In this document: in pieces, positions 20,544-27,227 of the stretch
Numbering within the stretch: the first letter of the stretch is position 1
How the letters are laid out: each line of letters begins with the position of its first letter
Source of the DNA: Bacteroidaceae bacterium
GTDB taxonomy: Bacteria > Bacteroidota > Bacteroidia > Bacteroidales > Bacteroidaceae
Length of the DNA stretch: 64,000 bases
Reading direction: 5' to 3'
Assembly (NCBI GenBank): GCA_902362375.1
Contig: CABIVS010000001.1
Coordinates: forward strand, 47,820-111,819
Notes under the pieces: model-generated
What the model saw: only the letters and a program-made list of their open reading frames with translations
Told to the model about the DNA's origin: nothing
The model's database searches: none
Program-made: the position numbers and the translations under genes

Positions 20544-20675
20544 AGATAGTTTCAAGGCAGAAGAACTTTAGTTTCAAGCCTTTGAAACCATAGTTTCAAG
20601 CAACAGAAACTAAAGTTTCTCACCAATGAAACTAAAGTTTCCTACTGATGAAACTAAAGTTTCAAGCAATGAAAC
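20544..20675 (+). repeat. Six-unit 22-bp tandem repeat (minisatellite)
   Basis: The hexamer AGTTTC recurs at 20548, 20570, 20592, 20614, 20636 and 20658, exactly every 22 bp. The later units follow CTAAAGTTTC-(A/T/C)-N-rich-GAAA, so each junction also contains the near-palindrome GAAACTAAAGTTTC. It lies in the 582-bp gap between GH76 and GH130, where no gene is visible. Unit number could vary between strains. Confidence 0.8.
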
Positions 20676-20786
20676 CTTCTCTCACCTGTAATAGTATGAT
20701 AATGAGCGAATACAACTCCGAATAGAGAAACAAGTACCCTCATAGCAGAAAAACAATAAAATCCCAGCTTTCGACAAAGTGACAGC

Positions 20787-20825
20787 ACACCATGCCGTCA
20801 CCTTGCCATCACACCATGCTGTCAC
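20787..20825 (+). repeat. Short direct repeat ACACCATGCYGTCAC
   Basis: ACACCATGCCGTCAC (20787-20801) and ACACCATGCTGTCAC (20811-20825) lie 24 bp apart with one mismatch, flanked by further GTGACAG/GTCAC half-sites. The dyad-like GTCAC/GTGAC halves could be a protein-binding site upstream of GH130 or repeat debris. I see no gene in 20376-20957. Confidence 0.45.
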
Positions 20826-20957
20826 ACCGTAATATTTTCAGGATCAATAATTTATATCCAATCAGGTGACAGATGACAGCATTTTATTCATTTTTCAATT
20901 TATATGTAGAGAGTTATATGACTCCTGAAAATAAACAACCCATATAATATAGACAAT

Positions 20958-22109
20958 ATGAAATCAACTTTTTTATTCTTACTTGCTACGACAGTGATGA
21001 CTTGTGCTGCCAACGGCCAGTCTTCCAATCATAAAGAGAACCAGTTACCCGATTGGGCTTTCGGTGGTTTCGAACGTCCGAAGAGCGTAAATCCGGTAAT
21101 ATCCCCCATCGAAAACACCCAATTTTATTGTCCGCTCACAAAAGACTCCATTGCATGGGAATCGAATGATACATTCAATCCGGCAGCTACAATCTACAAT
21201 GGAGAGATTGTCGTGTTATACCGTGCAGAGGATAAATCAGGGGTCGGCATCGGACGCCGTACTTCACGCCTCGGTTATGCAACCTCTACTGATGGCACAC
21301 ATTTCCAACGGGAAAAGACTCCTGTATTCTATCCGGATAACGATTCACAAAAAGAATTGGAATGGCCCGGCGGCTGTGAAGATCCACGGATTGCTGTAAC
21401 CGATGACGGACTTTATGTAATGATGTACACCCAATGGAACCGCCATGTGCCTCGGCTGGCAGTAGCGACCTCCCGCAATCTAAAAGATTGGACAAAGCAT
21501 GGGCCTGCTTTTGCCACGGCATACAACGGAAAGTTCTTTAATCTGGGCTGTAAATCCGGCTCTATCCTGACGGAGGTTGTCAAAGGCAAACAGGTTATCA
21601 AGAAAATCAACGGAAAATACTTTATGTACTGGGGCGAAGAACACGTATTTGCGGCTACTTCTGATGATTTAATCCATTGGACTCCGATTGTCAACATTGA
21701 CGGCTCCCTGAAGAAGCTGTTTTCTCCCCGTGACGGCTACTTTGACAGCCATCTCACCGAATGTGGACCACCGGCCATCTACACTCCGAAAGGAATCGTC
21801 CTTCTTTACAATGGTAAGAACCATTCAGGAAGAGGTGACAAACGTTATACTGCCAATGTTTATGCTGCCGGACAAGCGCTCTTCGACGCCAAAGATCCTA
21901 CCCGCTTTATCACCCGTCTCGACGAACCGTTTTTCCGCCCGATGGATAGCTTCGAAAAGAGTGGACAATATGTGGACGGAACCGTATTTATCGAAGGAAT
22001 GGTCTATTTCAAAAACAAATGGTATTTGTATTATGGCTGTGCCGACTCCAAAGTAGGAGTAGCCGTTTATGATCCGAAACGGCCGGCAAAAGCTGATCCG
22101 CTGCCATAA
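20958..22109 (+). CDS. GH130 beta-mannosidase or mannoside phosphorylase family enzyme
   Basis: A 383-residue enzyme with a signal peptide (about 1-20). It has the five-bladed propeller typical of GH130: NPAATIYNGEIVVLYRAEDKSG, GYATSTDGTHFQ, GGCEDPRIAVTDDGLYVMMYTQW, HLTECGPPAIYTPKGIVLLYNG and YVDGTVFIEGMVYFKNKWYLYYGCADS. By position it corresponds to BT3780, a GH130 hydrolase that removes beta-1,2-mannose caps from some yeast mannans. An exported hydrolase fits better than a cytosolic phosphorylase because of the signal peptide. It is separated from GH76 by 582 bp, so it may have its own promoter; I could not place a convincing -7 box. Confidence 0.85.
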   Translation: MKSTFLFLLATTVMTCAANGQSSNHKENQLPDWAFGGFERPKSVNPVISPIENTQFYCPLTKDSIAWESNDTFNPAATIYNGEIVVLYRAEDKSGVGIGRRTSRLGYATSTDGTHFQREKTPVFYPDNDSQKELEWPGGCEDPRIAVTDDGLYVMMYTQWNRHVPRLAVATSRNLKDWTKHGPAFATAYNGKFFNLGCKSGSILTEVVKGKQVIKKINGKYFMYWGEEHVFAATSDDLIHWTPIVNIDGSLKKLFSPRDGYFDSHLTECGPPAIYTPKGIVLLYNGKNHSGRGDKRYTANVYAAGQALFDAKDPTRFITRLDEPFFRPMDSFEKSGQYVDGTVFIEGMVYFKNKWYLYYGCADSKVGVAVYDPKRPAKADPLP

Positions 22110-22221
22110 TTAAGTATATGCACACAAGTAGTTTATATAATCATTCAGACACGGATTACATCCTCCTTTAAAAGAAAGAAAGTAATCACGACTAACTTAT
22201 TTCTTAAAACTACATCCTCTC

Positions 22222-22273
22222 AAACGGTTGAAAACGGTAAGTTCCTGTAAGGATTTACTTTTCAGCCGTTTTT
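22222..22273 (+). terminator. Terminator after GH130
   Basis: AAACGGTTGAAAA (22222-22234) pairs with TTTTCAGCCGTTT (22259-22271) with one G-T pair, followed by T residues. It lies 110 bp after the GH130 stop. Confidence 0.65.
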
Positions 22274-22285
22274 AGTGTATAAAAT

Positions 22286-22329
22286 AAAGCTTTCCGAAGC
22301 TGAACTAAATGTTACAACCGGAAAGCTTT
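22286..22329. terminator. Second inverted repeat between convergent genes
   Basis: AAAGCTTTCCG (22286-22296) pairs perfectly with CGGAAAGCTTT (22319-22329). It lies between the GH130 terminator and the 3' end of the leftward GH92 gene and may stop transcription from that side. The rest of the 22110-22437 gap shows nothing else. Confidence 0.5.
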
Positions 22330-22437
22330 ACAATACCTATTGAAAACTGAATTAATACTCGGGAACTAACTTTATTCTTTCATTGCCGGAGACTTTTCCC
22401 TCCTTTCAATAAGGACTTATCTTTTATAAGCTGTCTT

Positions 22438-24708
22438 TCATCTATTTATCTTATTCAAAACAACCGGTCTGTTTGCCGGAGCCTTACCAAAATTCTTATT
22501 CGGCTTTTTCCCCATTACAAACTTCAATGTGCTGCCATTTATTATATCCTGATAAGTGATATAACTCTTATCATAAGGCTTGCCATTCAAATACACTTTC
22601 TGGATATAGATATTTTCTTTGCTGTTATTTGGTGCTTCTACAGTAAAAGTATTACCACCACGTACCTTCATTTCTACTTTCTTAAAACAGGGGCTACCGA
22701 AAACAAATACACCATCCGACGGGTTCACCTGATAGAGTCCCATGGATGAAAGCAGATACCAAGCTGACATTTGTCCACAATCTTCATTGCCGATAATACC
22801 ATCCGGTTGGTCTGTATAAAAATCACTCATGATGAAACGGACCTTTTCCGCCGTTTTCCATTGTTCACCGGCATACGCATAAAGGTAAGCAACATGGTGG
22901 CTCGGTTCATTTCCGTGCGCATATTGTCCGATCAATCCGGTTATATCGCTCGATGCTCCTTCGCCCATACTGTCGGTGTTGGTAAAGAAACTATCAAGCT
23001 TCGTCGCAAAGGGTTTGTCACCGCCAAACAAGGCAATCAGTCCATACGGATCTTGTGGAGCAAAGAAAGTATATTGCCATCCGTTTCCTTCACAGAAATC
23101 TCCGACAGTATGGATGGAACGTGCCGGATCGTAAGGAGTACGCCAAGAGCCGTCTTCCAATTTCGGGCGGATAAAATGGATGGAAGAATCAAAATAGTTC
23201 TTATAATAATGAGCACGTTTCGAGAATGTTTCAGCATCTTCGGCCTTTCCCATCTTATATGCCATAGCAGCAATTCCCCAATCGTCCACCGCATATTCCA
23301 TTGCTATCGAAGTCGCCTCATGGATTTTGTCGGCAGGAATATATCCTTTTTCTACCACATAGGGTACTCCCTTTTGTTTCTCGTAAGTAGCCGTAGCTTT
23401 CATAGCCTGCCATGCTTCTTCCGCATCGAAACCGGTAAATCCTTTCAGATACGCATCGGCAATCACCGGCACGGAGCTATAGCCCGGCATCTGATTGGTT
23501 TCGCCGCTCATCAAAGGCCAGATGGGGAGTTTATCCTGCTGACGATAGATGGAAATCATCGAATTGACTACATGGTCCACCATTTCAGGTTGGGTGATAG
23601 TCATCAGAGGATTCAATGCACGGTAGGTATCCCACAAAGAAAGAGTTGTATAGTTGGCTTTCTTAGGATCCGTGTAAATCATGTCGTTCATTCCTCTATA
23701 CTCTCCATTCACATCACAAAAAAGTGTAGGGGCAATCATGGTATGATAGTGTGCGGTATAGAACACACGTCTGGAAGCCTCATCGTCGGTTTCTACTGTC
23801 ATCTTCTCCAGTTGCTTGTTCCATCGGGCGGCACTCCTATCCACTACTTTGTCAAAATCCCAGTGGGTAAGTTCGGCTTGCAGATTCATCGCCGCATTGT
23901 CACAGCTGACAGAAGAAAGAGCGACTTTTATCTTCACTTCTTTCACGTTACCAAAAGTGAGGACACTCTTCACTGATGCCACTTTCAGTTGCCCCCAAGG
24001 TTTCGGGGTATTATCGTCATAGGCAGTAAACTGCTCTATCTTCTTATCACTTTTCAACACAAAATAAACTTTGCGGGAAGGACTCCAGCCTCTCACATAA
24101 CGATACCCCTCTACTGTATAATCATCTACTTTACGGATATAACTGTCGTAAGCATTCGAGCCGTTCCCTTCACGTAAGTCGATCAATATGGAAGCAGGTT
24201 TTCCTTCAGGATAAGTATAACGATGGAAGCCTACACGATCTGTAGCTGTCAGCTCAGCTTTGATATTGTAACGGTCGAGAAGCAAAGAGTAATATTCGGG
24301 ACGGGCAATTTCATTCGTATGGGAATATCCGGAAGCATAGCCATCTCGTATATCATCCTGATTGCCTCTAGGCGTACGGATTTCATTCAATGGCATGATG
24401 AGAATATCACATAAGTCAGTACAGCCCGTACCGCTCAAATGGGTATGTGAAAAACCGATTAAGATGCTATCGGAATAATGATAACCCGAACACCAGTCCC
24501 AACCTTTATGGATGTTAGTAGGGCCCAGCTGCACCATTCCATACGGAACACTCGTCCCAACAAAAACGTGTCCATGATAACCGGATCCGATATACGGATC
24601 GACGTACTGCAATAATCCTTCACTTTTTGAATAGTCCCGTTGCGCAACTCCATTTCCCGCTGCAAACAAGAAGCAGGAAGTCAATGCAAGTAGTTTAAAT
24701 GCTTTCAT
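22438..24708 (-). CDS. Second GH92 exo-alpha-mannosidase
   Basis: A 756-residue enzyme with signal peptide (about 1-22, GNGVAQ). GH92 blocks are present: GSGYHGHVFVGTSVPYGMVQLGPTN, HTHLSGTGCTDLCDILIMP, SLWDTYRALNPLMTITQPE, QYAHGNEPSHHVAYLYAYAGEQWK and GNEDCGQMSAWYLLSSMGLYQVNP (from residue 640). It differs strongly from the first GH92 and belongs to another subgroup, so it probably cleaves another linkage (alpha-1,2 or alpha-1,3). It is a single-gene unit convergent with GH130. A promoter and one operator-like site resembling the other mannan units lie upstream, so it is probably part of the same regulon. Confidence 0.9.
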   Translation of the reverse strand: MKAFKLLALTSCFLFAAGNGVAQRDYSKSEGLLQYVDPYIGSGYHGHVFVGTSVPYGMVQLGPTNIHKGWDWCSGYHYSDSILIGFSHTHLSGTGCTDLCDILIMPLNEIRTPRGNQDDIRDGYASGYSHTNEIARPEYYSLLLDRYNIKAELTATDRVGFHRYTYPEGKPASILIDLREGNGSNAYDSYIRKVDDYTVEGYRYVRGWSPSRKVYFVLKSDKKIEQFTAYDDNTPKPWGQLKVASVKSVLTFGNVKEVKIKVALSSVSCDNAAMNLQAELTHWDFDKVVDRSAARWNKQLEKMTVETDDEASRRVFYTAHYHTMIAPTLFCDVNGEYRGMNDMIYTDPKKANYTTLSLWDTYRALNPLMTITQPEMVDHVVNSMISIYRQQDKLPIWPLMSGETNQMPGYSSVPVIADAYLKGFTGFDAEEAWQAMKATATYEKQKGVPYVVEKGYIPADKIHEATSIAMEYAVDDWGIAAMAYKMGKAEDAETFSKRAHYYKNYFDSSIHFIRPKLEDGSWRTPYDPARSIHTVGDFCEGNGWQYTFFAPQDPYGLIALFGGDKPFATKLDSFFTNTDSMGEGASSDITGLIGQYAHGNEPSHHVAYLYAYAGEQWKTAEKVRFIMSDFYTDQPDGIIGNEDCGQMSAWYLLSSMGLYQVNPSDGVFVFGSPCFKKVEMKVRGGNTFTVEAPNNSKENIYIQKVYLNGKPYDKSYITYQDIINGSTLKFVMGKKPNKNFGKAPANRPVVLNKINR

Positions 24709-24755
24709 TCGTATTCTTCTTTGGTATGATTGATAATAACAATTAGCGAATGATG

Positions 24756-24763
24756 CAAATATA
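24756..24763 (-). promoter_or_regulatory. Predicted -7 box of the second GH92 gene
   Basis: On the minus strand TATATTTG matches TAnnTTTG perfectly and lies 48 bp upstream of the GH92 start. Confidence 0.6.
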
Positions 24764-24812
24764 CTACCTATTCAGGAATTTACTAAATGTCGCTGGAGTT
24801 TACTAGAAAAAT

Positions 24813-24828
24813 GGCAGGCAAGTTTACT
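24813..24828 (-). promoter_or_regulatory. Candidate HTCS half-site upstream of the second GH92
   Basis: GGCAGGCAAGTTTACT agrees with GGCACGGAGATTTACT (11423-11438) at 12 of 16 positions and ends 49 bp from the -7 box, the same geometry as the other two mannan promoters. Further TTTACT cores occur at 24799-24804 and 24779-24784. The expected distal partner 21 bp upstream is weak (only GGCA-N-G is kept). Confidence 0.5.
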
Positions 24829-24971
24829 CTTTTGGCAAGAGTTCCAATCACAGACTTACCCGAATTTCCACAAAAAAAAGCTGTATACCAAGCACTCTTG
24901 CTAAACAATCGTATATTATTAGGTACAGATTCCATGTTTTTTAGAATAATGAATTGTAAAGCAACAGCGCC

Positions 24972-25013
24972 AATCCGTGAAATCCGTGCTTAAATTTATT
25001 ATAGAAATCCGTG
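24972..25013. repeat. Three copies of AATCCGTG
   Basis: AATCCGTG occurs at 24972, 24981 and 25006, immediately downstream of the pseudouridine synthase stop (read on the minus strand). Function unknown. The stretch from 24850 to 25013 shows no gene. Confidence 0.4.
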
Positions 25014-25685
25014 TTAATCTATGATGAATCCTTTCCATAAATTCCCTTCGGGAAGGGGAGCTTCAAGCTCTATCAGCTCTTTGGAAACAGGATGTATGAA
25101 TCGCACTCTCCGGGCGTGCAGACAAATGCTCCCATCCGGATTGGAGCGTGGAGAACCATATTTCAAATCTCCTTTGATAGGACATCCCATTTTGGCCAAC
25201 TGACAACGAATCTGATGATGACGTCCGGTCTTCAAATCAACTTCGAGCAAATAGTAATTCTCCGAACGACCGATCAACCGGTAATGCAAAATCGCTTTCT
25301 TACTGTTCGGAACTTCCTTATCATATGCATAACTTTTATTTTGCTTTTCATTACGCACAAGAAAATGTATCAGTTCGCCTTCCGGTTCTTCCGGTTCATT
25401 TTTCACAACCGCCCAATAAGTCTTTTTCACCTCACTGGTGCGAAACATCTCGTTGAGTCGTGTAAGCGCTTTACTCGTTTTGGCAAAAATAACAAGACCG
25501 CTTACGGGGCGGTCCAACCGGTGTGTCACACCGAGGAAAACATTTCCGAGTTTCTGATACTTCTCTTTCAGATACTGTTTCACAGTCTCCGAAAGCGGCG
25601 TATCGCCCGTCTTGTCTGCCTGGACAATCTCGGAAGCGGTCTTATTGACTACAATGATATGGTTGTCTTCGTATACAACAGTCAT
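25014..25685 (-). CDS. RluA-family RNA pseudouridine synthase
   Basis: A 223-residue cytoplasmic enzyme that isomerises uridine to pseudouridine in rRNA or tRNA. The catalytic aspartate is D58 in the family motif THRLDRPVSGLVIFAKT. Other blocks are YEDNHIIVVNKTASEIVQ, LLEVDLKTGRHHQIRCQLAKMGCPIKGDLKYG and ICLHARRVRFIHP. There is no S4 domain, which is usual for short RluA/TruC-like members. The substrate position is not predictable. It lies 9 bp after fabG in the tetR-fabG-rluA operon, an order consistent with a chromosomal housekeeping location. Confidence 0.9.
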   Translation of the reverse strand: MTVVYEDNHIIVVNKTASEIVQADKTGDTPLSETVKQYLKEKYQKLGNVFLGVTHRLDRPVSGLVIFAKTSKALTRLNEMFRTSEVKKTYWAVVKNEPEEPEGELIHFLVRNEKQNKSYAYDKEVPNSKKAILHYRLIGRSENYYLLEVDLKTGRHHQIRCQLAKMGCPIKGDLKYGSPRSNPDGSICLHARRVRFIHPVSKELIELEAPLPEGNLWKGFIID

Positions 25686-25694
25686 TCTGTTCGA

Positions 25695-26441
25695 TTACAT
25701 ATTCATACCACCATCTACCTGAATCACCTGGCCCGATACATAAGATGACATATCAGAAGCAAGGAAGGTAGCGATGTTTGCCACATCTTCAGGAGTACCA
25801 CCACGACGCAAAGGTATTTTCTTTGCCCATTCAGCTCTTACTTCATCAGAAAGAGCAGCTGTCATGTCTGTCAGGATGAATCCCGGAGCGATAGCGTTGG
25901 CACGGATGCCGCGAGAACCCAACTCCTGTGCGATAGACTTAGCCAATGCAATCATACCTGCTTTGGAAGCAGCATAGTTAGCCTGTCCTGCATTTCCGTG
26001 AACACCTACAACAGATGCCATATTGATAATGCTACCGGCTTTCTGACGCATCATGACAGGTGTACAAGCATGAATGAAGTTAAACGCCGACTTCAGGTTC
26101 ACGTTGATCACCATATCCCATTGCTGTTCGCTCATGCGCATCATCAAACCGTCACGAGTGATACCGGCATTGTTTACCAATATATCGATCCGTCCAAAGT
26201 CCTTGTGGATTTCTTCTACGACCTTTGCAGTATCTTCAAAGTTAGCAGCGTTAGATGCATAGCCTTTGGCTTTCACGCCCATTGCTTCAAGTTCTTTAGC
26301 TGTATTTTCTGCATTTTCGTCAATGACAAGGTCAGTAAATGCGATGTTTGCACCTTCGGCGGCAAACTTAAGAGCGATAGCCTTACCAATACCGCGAGCA
26401 GCACCGGTTACAATGGCTGTTTTTCCGTCTAATAATCCCAT
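25695..26441 (-). CDS. fabG: 3-oxoacyl-[acyl-carrier-protein] reductase (SDR family)
   Basis: A 248-residue short-chain dehydrogenase. It has the NADP-binding GAARGIG motif (13-19), NNAG (90-93) and the catalytic Ser143, Tyr156 and Lys160 (NYAASKAG). The ending GQVIQVDGGMNM is typical of FabG, which reduces 3-oxoacyl-ACP to 3-hydroxyacyl-ACP in fatty acid elongation. Length equals the family norm. It starts 16 bp after the tetR stop and runs into the pseudouridine synthase gene. Since no other fatty acid gene is near, a FabG-like role with another substrate cannot be excluded, but similarity to true FabG is very high. Confidence 0.9.
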   Translation of the reverse strand: MGLLDGKTAIVTGAARGIGKAIALKFAAEGANIAFTDLVIDENAENTAKELEAMGVKAKGYASNAANFEDTAKVVEEIHKDFGRIDILVNNAGITRDGLMMRMSEQQWDMVINVNLKSAFNFIHACTPVMMRQKAGSIINMASVVGVHGNAGQANYAASKAGMIALAKSIAQELGSRGIRANAIAPGFILTDMTAALSDEVRAEWAKKIPLRRGGTPEDVANIATFLASDMSSYVSGQVIQVDGGMNM

Positions 26442-26457
26442 ACTAAAAGTTATTTAA

Positions 26458-27048
26458 TTAAATTTCTGTTCTATGCAGTGCGCCAAACACGATGTTGGAC
26501 ACATATTTATTTCTTGTATCTTCATCCAGATGCGCGCCTATATGACCACGGATATAAGGAACTTCAATTCCTTTCACACAATAATGAATCAAGTCGGCAG
26601 TCATCTCCACATCGTCAATATGAAAAACTCCTTTTGCCTGTCCTTCCAGGAGAACGGCTTTAAAAAGCTGGACTTCCTTTGCATCAAACTTCTTGCGGAC
26701 TTTCTCTACCCGCCATATATCACGGAAGAAATAAGCACGCAGTGTTCCGTTTCGATAGACTACCTCTTTTACCGCGTCCAACCGGGTATATATCATCTCC
26801 AGCAATTTCTCGTCCGGTGAGATGTTTTTCTCGGCTACCCGCTTCATCATATCCGACAGAATATCCAATTCCGACTCCACAACAGCCAAATAAATTTCGT
26901 CCTTGCTTTTGAAATAAGTATAGAGTGTTCGTCTACCTTTTTTAGAAGCAAGAGCGATATCGTTCATAGTTGTGTTTTCTACTCCCATCTTCGCAAAAAG
27001 CTGACGGGCTACATCTACTAATTTGGCTTTTGTCTTAGATACGGTCAT
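26458..27048 (-). CDS. TetR/AcrR-family transcriptional regulator
   Basis: A 196-residue regulator. The N-terminal helix-turn-helix is clear (KLVDVARQLFAKMGVENTTMNDIALASKKGRRTLYTYFKSKDEIYLAVV). The C-terminal all-helical ligand domain (60-196) is typical in size but not diagnostic. It is the first gene of the tetR-fabG-pseudouridine synthase operon, so control of its own operon, perhaps in response to acyl chains, is a reasonable inference. The integrated element sits in its promoter: the start codon is 29 bp from the left attachment repeat, and the repeat carries the -7 box. Confidence 0.88.
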   Translation of the reverse strand: MTVSKTKAKLVDVARQLFAKMGVENTTMNDIALASKKGRRTLYTYFKSKDEIYLAVVESELDILSDMMKRVAEKNISPDEKLLEMIYTRLDAVKEVVYRNGTLRAYFFRDIWRVEKVRKKFDAKEVQLFKAVLLEGQAKGVFHIDDVEMTADLIHYCVKGIEVPYIRGHIGAHLDEDTRNKYVSNIVFGALHRTEI

Positions 27049-27076
27049 AGGTTACAAATTGCACATTGCTGAATAT

Positions 27077-27101
27077 TTTGAGCAAAAGTAATTCTTTTCT
27101 T
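27077..27101. other. attL: left copy of 25-bp direct repeat
   Basis: The repeat begins TTTGAGCAAAAG and ends TTCTTTTCTT and is identical at 43860-43884; flanking bases differ on both sides. It lies 29 bp upstream of the tetR start codon and contains, on the minus strand, the -7 box TACTTTTG. Confidence 0.88.
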
Positions 27102-27114
27102 GGAAATGCACAAA
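27083..27114 (-). promoter_or_regulatory. Hybrid promoter of the tetR operon across attL
   Basis: On the minus strand the -33 box TTTG (27114-27111) lies inside the element, and the -7 box TACTTTTG (27090-27083) lies in the attachment repeat. The 20-bp spacer is typical for Bacteroides. The equivalent -33 position next to the right repeat reads CTTG, so the element supplies a better -33 box than the empty site had. Confidence 0.65.
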
Positions 27115-27173
27115 TTGTTCGCAAGCATATTTGTAATCGGTTGGAAATTAATACTAGTCATAAAGAATAGCCT

Positions 27174-27222
27174 TTAAAGAACACAATTAAAGAACAAGTT
27201 TTAAGAACCACTTTAAAGAACA
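27174..27222 (+). repeat. Four 13-bp phased repeats, probable integrase arm sites (left end)
   Basis: TTAAAGAACA starts at 27174, 27187 and 27213, and a diverged copy TTTAAGAACC at 27200, so the units are exactly 13 bp apart. They end five bases before the integrase start codon. Two more copies in the same orientation and with the same spacing lie inside the right end (43808-43830). Position and distribution fit arm-type integrase or excisionase sites, which would also allow autoregulation. Confidence 0.78.
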
Positions 27223-27227
27223 AGGCT

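Noticed and set aside
20544..20675. The 22-bp array as a CRISPR
   Set aside because: Repeats are contiguous and degenerate, there are no unique spacers of about 30 bp, and no cas gene is present.
22771..23976. A 401-residue plus-strand frame opposite the second GH92
   Set aside because: It is antisense to a gene with complete GH92 motifs, has no domain or signal, and is typical of shadow frames over GC-balanced genes.
24787..24993. A 68-residue plus-strand frame in the GH92/pseudouridine synthase gap
   Set aside because: It covers the candidate operator sites, has no recognisable features and no promoter.
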